Below are positions 25,724-33,040 of a DNA stretch of 64,000 nt, piece after piece; positions within the stretch are counted from its first letter, which is position 1; every line of letters starts with the position of its first letter. The notes beneath the pieces are model-generated. The model saw nothing but the letters and a program-made list of their open reading frames with translations. It did not search any database and was not told the DNA's origin. Location of the stretch: NCBI RefSeq assembly GCF_000758665.1, contig NZ_CP009285.1, forward strand, positions 6,014,001 through 6,078,000. The letters run 5' to 3'. A program made the position numbers and the translations under genes. Origin of the DNA: Paenibacillus borealis. Lineage in GTDB: Bacteria; Bacillota; Bacilli; Paenibacillales; Paenibacillaceae.

Positions 25724-28051
25724 ATGCCTAAATTCAAACTATCCCGGTTGAATTTTATCAAGCAACGCTCGACTTTCATCAAAATCATCATTTATTTTGT
25801 CAGCGCCAATGTTATCGTACTGGCGGTTTCATTCATTGCCCTCTATTCTCTATCCTCAAAAACCCTGCTCAAGGAAATCGGCGACCACTCCGAGTCCCTG
25901 TTAGTCAATGGAGCCAAGAATACAGCGCAGCTCATGGAATGGTCCATCAATTATGCCTATTCCTCAAGCTCCGATGTCCAAATAGAAGCTTATGCGCTCT
26001 CAGAGCAGCACACAGACCTGGACACCTATGCAGTGTGGAGCCGGCTCATGAACATCAAGAAAGGCAATCCCTCTATCGATTCGGTCTATCTGATTAATGA
26101 TTATACGCAGCAAATTATCGATTCCCGGCTGGGCGTGAATGAATATGACGGCTTCTATGACCAGGAGGTATTACAGCGGCTGCGGACCCGCAAACTGACT
26201 GACGGAGCCTTCCTTATTCCCCGGACCCTTATACTGCCGCTGGAATCCGGCAAGGAGAAGAAAGTCATTACGGCAATCATCCCCTATGAGACCGGCAAAT
26301 CCATCTCTGCTTTTGTACTGAATGTCGATGCGGACAACATCATGACGCTGCTGCAGAATAACAGCAATGTTCTGGAGACCAGTGTCTTTGTGCTCAATGA
26401 CAAGAAGGAGCTGGTGTTCAGCACCGTGAAGCTGGACGCAGAGCAGATTCAGGAGTTCAGCCAGGCCACAGATAAGGAGGCGAACGGCTGGAAGATTGTT
26501 AAGCCGCAGAACTTCCCGGAGCAAATGCTGGTCTACGCCAATACCTCCATCAATGGCATCCAGAGCTGGAGATTTATTGAGACGATTCCCAAATCGATTA
26601 TTCTGAGCAAAATCACCTGGCTGCGGAACTTGACGCTGCTGTTGTTCGGCGGACTGTTCGCCGCCTCTCTGTGGGTGATCATTCTATTATCCAAACGGGT
26701 ATATTCACCGATCCAGGAGCTGGTTCACAATGTGATGGAACAGCATCACGCGGAGCAGCTGGACGGGCAGAATGAAGCCAATGAGCTGGTGTATTTATCC
26801 CAGGTCTTCGTCTCCCAGAATGAGCGGATCCATGAGCTGACCGAGCACGGACGGAAGAACAAGTTCCTGGCCCGGGAGCGGTTTATACGGGAATTATTGG
26901 GAGGGCTTACCTTATCCATTGCGGAAATCCGCAACAGCTGTAAGGAGCTTGGCATTGAACTGTCTGAGGAGGGAATAGCGGTAGCGATCTTCCGGATAGA
27001 CCAGTTCGCTTCCTTTACTGTACGGTATTCGGAAAAAGACCAGCGGTTGTTGCGCTTCGCCATGGCTAATATTATCCAGGAATCCCTGCAGCCGGATGCG
27101 ATGAAAGGGATTCTGACCGTTGATATGGGCAAGGATCATGTGGCTGTGCTTCTCCCGCTTAACAGGGGGCAATCTGCGGCTATGTATGCCGGGAAGCTGC
27201 AGCAGGCGCAGCGGCTTGTCGCCCAATTCCTGTCCATCGGAACCACCGTCGCCTGCGGCAAGCACTTGGAGGGGCTGAATGAACTTCATGAGGGTTATAT
27301 GGAGACCTACGAGCTGACTCAGGAACGCTTCCGTCTGGGGCAAGGAGCCTTGGTAATTGAGGAGTATGCCGATGCAAGTCCGGCCGGGCTGTATCACATG
27401 CCGCTGGAGCTGGAACGGCAAATGGTTCAGGCCATCCATAGGGCGGATGCTTCCGCCTTCCTCGGCTGCCTGCATACCGCCATTTCTTCACTCCGGGAAC
27501 GGCCTTACTTCGAATGCAAAATGTCATTGATCACCTTATTCATGGAAATCCGCCGCTCAATGCAGGAGATCACCCATCAGCCTGTGCTGCCCAGCTCCTG
27601 GAGTCTGACCTCGGTAGAGAATCAGATTATTAAGCTGGAGACCCTGGAAGCTGTCACGGAGTGGATGGCAGAGGTATCCGCCAAATTTCTGGAGGAGATT
27701 GCTGCCGTCCGCAGTGTCTCCAGGAACGCAGGTCTGGCCGGACAGGTGGACCAGCTCATCGAAGCGCATCTGACCGATGCCAATTTGTCCGTCAAGATGC
27801 TCTCGGATGAGCTTGGCCTGTCGGTGAATTATATCCGGAATTTGTACAAGAACGAGACGAACCGCTCCATTACAGAGACGATTACCGAGAAGCGGCTGAA
27901 CATCATCTGCGGCGAACTGATCTCCAGCGAAGCGCCGATTGAGCCCATCGTACTGAAATATGGCTTTTCTTCATTAAATACCTTCTATCTTGCTTTCAAA
28001 AAAAGATATGGCGTTACTCCGGCAGTCTACAGGAAATCCAATCAGAAATAG
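25724..28051 (+). CDS. membrane-bound AraC-family transcriptional regulator
   Basis: 775 residues. Membrane helix about 20-43 (IIIYFVSANVIVLAVSFIAL), an extracellular region to about 295, second helix about 298-320 (LLLFGGLFAASLWVIILLSK), a cytoplasmic region and a C-terminal AraC domain (about 675-770: LSVKMLSDELGLSVNYIRNL, YGFSSLNTFYLAFKKRYGVT, PAVYRK). Same design as the regulator at 18048-20264. Divergent from the GH130 import operon, 233 bp apart, so the likely activator of it. No terminator was obvious after the stop. Confidence 0.88.
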   Translation: MPKFKLSRLNFIKQRSTFIKIIIYFVSANVIVLAVSFIALYSLSSKTLLKEIGDHSESLLVNGAKNTAQLMEWSINYAYSSSSDVQIEAYALSEQHTDLDTYAVWSRLMNIKKGNPSIDSVYLINDYTQQIIDSRLGVNEYDGFYDQEVLQRLRTRKLTDGAFLIPRTLILPLESGKEKKVITAIIPYETGKSISAFVLNVDADNIMTLLQNNSNVLETSVFVLNDKKELVFSTVKLDAEQIQEFSQATDKEANGWKIVKPQNFPEQMLVYANTSINGIQSWRFIETIPKSIILSKITWLRNLTLLLFGGLFAASLWVIILLSKRVYSPIQELVHNVMEQHHAEQLDGQNEANELVYLSQVFVSQNERIHELTEHGRKNKFLARERFIRELLGGLTLSIAEIRNSCKELGIELSEEGIAVAIFRIDQFASFTVRYSEKDQRLLRFAMANIIQESLQPDAMKGILTVDMGKDHVAVLLPLNRGQSAAMYAGKLQQAQRLVAQFLSIGTTVACGKHLEGLNELHEGYMETYELTQERFRLGQGALVIEEYADASPAGLYHMPLELERQMVQAIHRADASAFLGCLHTAISSLRERPYFECKMSLITLFMEIRRSMQEITHQPVLPSSWSLTSVENQIIKLETLEAVTEWMAEVSAKFLEEIAAVRSVSRNAGLAGQVDQLIEAHLTDANLSVKMLSDELGLSVNYIRNLYKNETNRSITETITEKRLNIICGELISSEAPIEPIVLKYGFSSLNTFYLAFKKRYGVTPAVYRKSNQK

Positions 28052-28120
28052 ACTATGCATTCAGAAGAGCCTGCACCCGATTGCATTCCAGGGATTCTAA
28101 TTTGCATTTGATCCACGAAG

Positions 28121-28149
28121 TTGTTTGTCATGATTAATAATGCTATATA
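28121..28149 (+). promoter_or_regulatory. candidate promoter of the LytTR/GHKL pair
   Basis: TTGTTT, 17-nt spacer, TATATA (an overlapping TATACT lies 2 nt on), 54 nt before the response regulator ATG. Confidence 0.5.
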
Positions 28150-28202
28150 CTGTTGTGAATCTATTTATAGGTCATTGCGCCGGAACGAAAGGGGGGACAT
28201 TC

Positions 28203-28958
28203 ATGTATAGAGTAGCGATATGCGATGATGAGGAGAAGCAGCGGGAGCTTGTTAAGAGAACTCTGATTGGCTTATCCATCAAGGCAAATATAGAATTCGA
28301 AATGGAGTTGTTTCACTCAGGGGAGCAGCTGGCCGCTTATTATGAGCGTGGCGAAGCGCCCTTCCATATTCTAATTCTTGATGTGGAGATGGGCGGGATG
28401 AATGGGATTCAGACGGCACGGAGAATACGGGATCTGAAGCATTTTGATGAACAAATTATTTTTCTGACCAGCTACCCTCAATATATGGTAGAGAGCTTCG
28501 ATGTCATCACCTTCCAGTATTTAATCAAACCGGTAGCCCCTCTCCTCCTGGAAGAGAAGATCACTAAGCTGTGCCAATACTTCCAGGCTCAGGATAAAAA
28601 GTATATGGTCATTAAATCCGGTTATGACGAGGTCGTATTAAGATATGATGATATCATTGCGATTGAGGTCGCCAAAAGCTTAACGATAAAAAGCAAGCTG
28701 CATGTGATCACCACAGCTCAAGTCTATGAGAGCAAAGGGATTATTGCAGATTATGCTGCAGCTCTAAAAGACAGTAACTTCCTGCACATCCACCGTTCTA
28801 TAATTATCAACCTGCTGCATGTGAAGAAGTTCGCCAGCGGCTCCGTTCTCATGTCGAATGGGATGGAGCTTCCTATAGGCCGGTCCAAGATCAAAGAGGT
28901 TAAAGATTACTACACCAAATTTATGATCATGAAGGGTAATTCGTATGATTCTATATAA
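28203..28958 (+). CDS. LytTR-family response regulator
   Basis: 251 residues from the ATG at 28203, chosen for its GAAAGGGGGG box and because the receiver domain starts there (MYRVAICDDEEKQ). Receiver: acidic pocket CDDE, phospho-acceptor Asp in LILDVEMGGMNG, Lys in YLIKPV. A LytTR DNA-binding domain follows from about residue 140 (IKSGYDEVVLRYDDIIAIEV, FLHIHRSIIINLLHVK). Partner of the GHKL kinase whose start overlaps its end by 14 nt, a sign of translational coupling. Target genes unknown; the secreted serine hydrolase downstream is a candidate. Confidence 0.9.
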   Translation: MYRVAICDDEEKQRELVKRTLIGLSIKANIEFEMELFHSGEQLAAYYERGEAPFHILILDVEMGGMNGIQTARRIRDLKHFDEQIIFLTSYPQYMVESFDVITFQYLIKPVAPLLLEEKITKLCQYFQAQDKKYMVIKSGYDEVVLRYDDIIAIEVAKSLTIKSKLHVITTAQVYESKGIIADYAAALKDSNFLHIHRSIIINLLHVKKFASGSVLMSNGMELPIGRSKIKEVKDYYTKFMIMKGNSYDSI

Positions 28959-30243
28959 CCTGCCAATAGTCTTCTGTGTGCTGCTGGTGATGTGCTTTCA
29001 AACCAACTTTTTCTTCACTTCCGTCTTTGACAAGTCCGCCAGGAAGCCTAACCGGATCGTTTACTTCATGGTTTACGGATTGCTTTGTTTCATTTATTTA
29101 GTCATTCCGATGAATTCTTATATAGCCTCTTGTGTCGCATTGCTGATGATCTTTGGTTTGGCGCAATCCTATGATGTGGAGATCAAGACCAAGGTCATTT
29201 TTTCCATCCTGTATGCGGTTTTGATGACGATGGTTAGCTTCATCTCGCTGTATATCTTCTCAGTCTTTGATTCCATAGATTTCACTACTCTGGATTCGGG
29301 CAACGGGCAGGACCGGCTGACCTTTACGAAGTCATTAATCCTTAGCTGTGTGATTATGTTTGCCGTGATTCAGATCATAAGATTTATTTCCAAACGCAGA
29401 AGCTTCTCTCTGCCTTACCGTTATTACATTTTCTTCCTGCTCGTCCCCCTGATTAGTATCTATCAGATCAATGTACTCACTGCCACCAGTGAGAAGAACA
29501 TCTATTATTTCATGGCGATTATCGGATTCCTGTTCTTGAACGTGATGGTCGTCTATATTTTCGATACGATTATTGATAAATTTCAATTCATGCATGAGAA
29601 TACACAATTGCAGCAGCAGATGAATTATCAGGATGCGAACTACGAGAAAACAGTGCACAGCTTCAAATCCGTTAAGCGGATTATTCACGACACCCACCAG
29701 CAGTTCCTCTACATTGAAGAGTGTATTAAACGAAATGATTCAGCGGCGGCATTGGAGCATATCAGGGTTACCTTAAATAAAGTTGAGGATGCGTATCAGC
29801 GGGTGAACACAGGTCATCTCGTTATAGATGCGCTAGTCACGAATACACTTAATATTGGACAGGCCAACGGAATTAGAATGGATACCAGGCTTCAGCTCTA
29901 TTCGCTGGAAGTGAATATTGACCGTTATGACCTATGTGTCGTTCTTGGCAATATGCTGGATAATGCGATAGAAGCCTCTAAGAAGGTTAAGGTGGCTGAG
30001 GACCGGTACATGCTCATCCAGATTCATTCGAATGAGTCTGCGCTGTTCATCCACATCCTTAACCATATGGACAAAGAGACTGCCCCCTTGCACAGCCAGA
30101 AGCCGGACCCGGAGTATCATGGCATCGGCTTAACCAATATAGCCAGAATATGCGATAAGTACGGCGGCAACATGACCATCGAGTCCGGACATAAAGTCTT
30201 TAACAATATGGTCGTTCTCCCCTTTCACACGGACAATCCTTAG
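28945..30243 (+). CDS. GHKL-domain sensor histidine kinase (AgrC-like layout)
   Basis: 432 residues. Five to six N-terminal membrane helices (to about 215, e.g. YIASCVALLMIFGLAQSYDV, IYYFMAIIGFLFLNVMVVYI), a coiled segment, a phospho-acceptor region IHDTHQQFLYIEECIKR and a C-terminal ATPase domain with N-box MLDNAIEASKK and a Gly-rich GIGLTNIARICDKYGG. Layout is as in AgrC/DcuS-neighbour quorum or cell-wall sensing kinases, but no AgrB/AgrD-type genes are near. Its stop codon lies within the arm of the following terminator. Confidence 0.88.
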   Translation: MILYNLPIVFCVLLVMCFQTNFFFTSVFDKSARKPNRIVYFMVYGLLCFIYLVIPMNSYIASCVALLMIFGLAQSYDVEIKTKVIFSILYAVLMTMVSFISLYIFSVFDSIDFTTLDSGNGQDRLTFTKSLILSCVIMFAVIQIIRFISKRRSFSLPYRYYIFFLLVPLISIYQINVLTATSEKNIYYFMAIIGFLFLNVMVVYIFDTIIDKFQFMHENTQLQQQMNYQDANYEKTVHSFKSVKRIIHDTHQQFLYIEECIKRNDSAAALEHIRVTLNKVEDAYQRVNTGHLVIDALVTNTLNIGQANGIRMDTRLQLYSLEVNIDRYDLCVVLGNMLDNAIEASKKVKVAEDRYMLIQIHSNESALFIHILNHMDKETAPLHSQKPDPEYHGIGLTNIARICDKYGGNMTIESGHKVFNNMVVLPFHTDNP

Positions 30244-30272
30244 ACAAACCATTGTTTAGGGATTGTTTTTTT
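30233..30272 (+). terminator. intrinsic terminator overlapping the kinase stop codon
   Basis: Arms around ACAATCC (30233-30239) and GGATTGT (30260-30266), extended by TTAGACAA/TTGTTTA, then a T7 run. It separates the two-component pair from the serine hydrolase gene. Confidence 0.88.
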
Positions 30273-30365
30273 CGTTTCAGGGTACTTCGGACCTCCTCCC
30301 TCCTTCTTGCTTGTATGATGAATTCAGGATTAAATTTCGAGCAGCAACAGAAGGAGGAAATAAGG

Positions 30366-32405
30366 ATGAAGAAGTTGATTGCAGCAGTATTGGCTTCAGT
30401 GTTAGTGATCCCCATGGCTCAGGCCTCGGCACAGGAGAAGGGGACCACTGTGCAAGAAAAGGCACGCGCGCTGGCTTCAGAGCTCATCTCCAATTATGGG
30501 GTAAGCGGACTGCAGTATGCCATCAGTGATAAAGGTTCTATCACCCTGTCCGGGGGTGCCGGTGTGTACGATAAAGCCACTCAGGCACCGGTAACGAAAG
30601 ATACGATGTTTGGGATTGGCTCGGTCAGCAAAATGCATGTATCGGCCGCAACGATGATCCTGGCGGATTCCAAGGCCATTGATATCGACAAACCCCTCAC
30701 CACGTATTTACCGCAGTTTAAGATGGCCGATGCCAGATATAAGGACATCACACCGCGGATGTTAATGAATCATTCGTCAGGTCTTTACGGCAGCCACTAT
30801 GGCAACAGCATGCTGCTGGATGACAACGATACACAGAATCATGATGAATTGCTGTCAAGACTGGAGTCCGAGCATCTGAAATCCAACCCCGGAGAATATT
30901 CCGTCTATTGCAACGATGGCTTCCAGCTGCTGGAGCTCATGATTGAGCAAGTGAGTGGTTTAAGCTATTCCGAATTCCTGGACCGGTACCTGAGCCGTCC
31001 GCTGCAGTTAAGCTCAACCCAAACGCCGCTCGATACGTTTGACAGACAGCAGCTGGCCAAGACGTATTTCCCGGGGCTGGAGCAGGCTCTGCCCGTTGAG
31101 AACGCCAACGTCATTGGAGCGGGAGGAATCTATTCCACGGCAGAAGAATTGACCAGGTTTGCTGAAGTGCTGATTGGAAACCGTACGGATATTTTAACCG
31201 AAGCCTCCGCCAAGGCCATGCAGGAGCCTGAATATAAGAATGGAATCTGGGTACCGGATGAGCGAAACACCTTCGGCTATGGTCTGGGCTGGGATGCTGT
31301 GAGCCTGGCACCGTTCAGCGATTACGGAATCACTGCACTAACCAAAGGCGGGGATACCATTATGTATCATGCTGCGCTGACTGCAATTCCCGAATCCGAT
31401 ATTTCGGTTGCTGTACTCTCCTCCGGCGGGAGCTCCCTCTTCAATACGATTTTCGCCTCGAATGTCCTGCTGGAGTACTTGAAGGATACCGGGAAGATCG
31501 ACAAGCTCCTGCCGGACCCAACCTTCGAGCCCCCGGTAAAAGCAGCCATGCCCGCTGAGCTACAGTCCTATTCCGGATTATACGGTACAGTGGGTGCAAC
31601 AACAGCTATAACGGTTAAGGATGGAGAGCTTGACCTGCCTGATCTGGAGGGCGGACTGATCCCCGCACAGAAATATATCTATACAGGCAACGGGCAATTT
31701 AAGAGCAGCGACGGCCGGACCGCCGTAAGCTTCGATCCGCAGAAGAACGGCAAAACCTACTTAAAGCTTAATGCCGAATTGAATTTCCCCGGAGCAGGCC
31801 AAATGGTGATGGTAACCTATGAATATCAGAAGCTGGAGTCCAATCCTCTTAACTCCGTCACGAAGCAGGCATGGGAAAATAGAAACGGGAAAAATTACTA
31901 TGCTCTGGATGAGAAGATCAATTCATTATTTTATCTGTCCCCTGCGATCTTAATGAAGAATATCGCTGTGGATCAGGGATATGCCTCGGGAACCCGGATT
32001 GTGGATGAGCACAAGGCCGTCAATGCGGCGGAAATACCGGTCATGAACGGAAGAGATGCATTTGATTTGAATTTCTATACGAAGAACGAAGCGGAGTATT
32101 TAAGTATCGATGGCAATTCTTATATCAGCGAAGATGCGGTTCAATCTATCTATGGAGGCCGGTCATCGCTCAGTACGGTACCCGCTAACGGTCAAGGGGT
32201 ATGGTTCAAGATCGGTGAGAAGTCAGCCGGGAAAACAATGACTGTGACTGCTCCGGCAAGCGGCGGCTTCGCTGTCTATGATGCCGACGGGATGATCGTT
32301 AACTTCTCTGTGGTGACCAAGAACCCTTCGGCAGTCTTGCCGCAAGGCGGTATGATTGTGTTTGGCGGTCAAGCAGGAGATGTATTTAAGATTAGTATAC
32401 AATGA
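30366..32405 (+). CDS. secreted serine hydrolase of the beta-lactamase/PBP family
   Basis: 679 residues from the ATG at 30366 (AAGGAGG box); 38 upstream in-frame codons cross the preceding terminator and are not translated. Signal peptide MKKLIAAVLASVLVIPMAQA. Beta-lactamase-related domain about 40-380 with SVSK (SxxK nucleophile near residue 89), YCN (in YSVYCNDGF) and KGGD in the position of the KTG-like triad. A C-terminal region of about 300 residues is unassigned. Probably an extracellular esterase/peptidase. The start codon of a short coupled ORF overlaps its stop (ATGA). Confidence 0.85.
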   Translation: MKKLIAAVLASVLVIPMAQASAQEKGTTVQEKARALASELISNYGVSGLQYAISDKGSITLSGGAGVYDKATQAPVTKDTMFGIGSVSKMHVSAATMILADSKAIDIDKPLTTYLPQFKMADARYKDITPRMLMNHSSGLYGSHYGNSMLLDDNDTQNHDELLSRLESEHLKSNPGEYSVYCNDGFQLLELMIEQVSGLSYSEFLDRYLSRPLQLSSTQTPLDTFDRQQLAKTYFPGLEQALPVENANVIGAGGIYSTAEELTRFAEVLIGNRTDILTEASAKAMQEPEYKNGIWVPDERNTFGYGLGWDAVSLAPFSDYGITALTKGGDTIMYHAALTAIPESDISVAVLSSGGSSLFNTIFASNVLLEYLKDTGKIDKLLPDPTFEPPVKAAMPAELQSYSGLYGTVGATTAITVKDGELDLPDLEGGLIPAQKYIYTGNGQFKSSDGRTAVSFDPQKNGKTYLKLNAELNFPGAGQMVMVTYEYQKLESNPLNSVTKQAWENRNGKNYYALDEKINSLFYLSPAILMKNIAVDQGYASGTRIVDEHKAVNAAEIPVMNGRDAFDLNFYTKNEAEYLSIDGNSYISEDAVQSIYGGRSSLSTVPANGQGVWFKIGEKSAGKTMTVTAPASGGFAVYDADGMIVNFSVVTKNPSAVLPQGGMIVFGGQAGDVFKISIQ

Positions 32406-32752
32406 CAGTGTATTCCAAGGATTCTGCGCAGACCACATTTGGCGGCAAGGATTATGGAGAGGTATTGTACAGCGCCTCGGGCTCCAATATCAAGTACACC
32501 GCACTCAGTCCGGGAGGCAAATATACGAAACTGATTCTGCAGTTTGCGGCAACCGGCCAGGACGTAGATGGAATTGAAATCAAGGATATTGACAAGAATA
32601 CATTACTCAAGAAGGTAGAGAAGATTTCGCTATCCGCCGGTATCCAGACGATTGAGGTATCAATCTCCGGAGTGAGCAACATCTCGATTGATGTTAAGCA
32701 GCCTGTCGATGGAGGCTTCATTATTCCGCTGACCACTTCCTACTATAAATAA
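32402..32752 (+). CDS. NPCBM/NEW2-like domain ORF, overlapping the serine hydrolase (possible severed C-terminal domain)
   Basis: 116 residues. TTFGGKDYGEVLY, SPGGKYTKLILQFAATG and IEVSISGVSNISIDV follow the pattern of NPCBM/NEW2 beta-sandwich domains, which bind carbohydrate and are normally part of larger secreted proteins. There is no signal peptide and no convincing RBS; the start overlaps the previous stop by 4 nt. Either it is translated by coupling and stays in the cytosol, or it is the C-terminal domain of the upstream hydrolase separated by a -1 shift. The domain call is tentative. Confidence 0.55.
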   Translation: MTVYSKDSAQTTFGGKDYGEVLYSASGSNIKYTALSPGGKYTKLILQFAATGQDVDGIEIKDIDKNTLLKKVEKISLSAGIQTIEVSISGVSNISIDVKQPVDGGFIIPLTTSYYK

Positions 32753-32874
32753 AGTGGATTTTCTGCAGCCTAGACAGCATTGCACTCATGCTGTATCAGT
32801 TACAATGAAGAAGCAGTAACGCCTGAAGAACAACCGCCCACAATCTGCTAAAGCAAGCCACTAATGTTATAAAT

Positions 32875-32917
32875 GCAAAGCAGCGCGCCTCCCAAAATAG
32901 GAGAATCGCTGCTTTGC
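32875..32917. terminator. terminator between the serine-hydrolase unit and the kdp operon end
   Basis: GCAAAGCAGCG (32875-32885) pairs with CGCTGCTTTGC (32907-32917), inner CCTCC/GGAG. Lies between convergent gene ends (32752 and 33041), so it can act in both directions. Its arms resemble those of the terminator at 12451. Confidence 0.78.
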
Positions 32918-33040
32918 TCTCTTTGACCAAGTCGTATGCTGTCCGCATTGCGTCCGCTCCTTATAATAATCAAGGATGGTTCTTGCTTATTGTAGAGTAT
33001 CAAGAACACAAGCTATCTATAGGCTGCTGGGAGTCATAGT

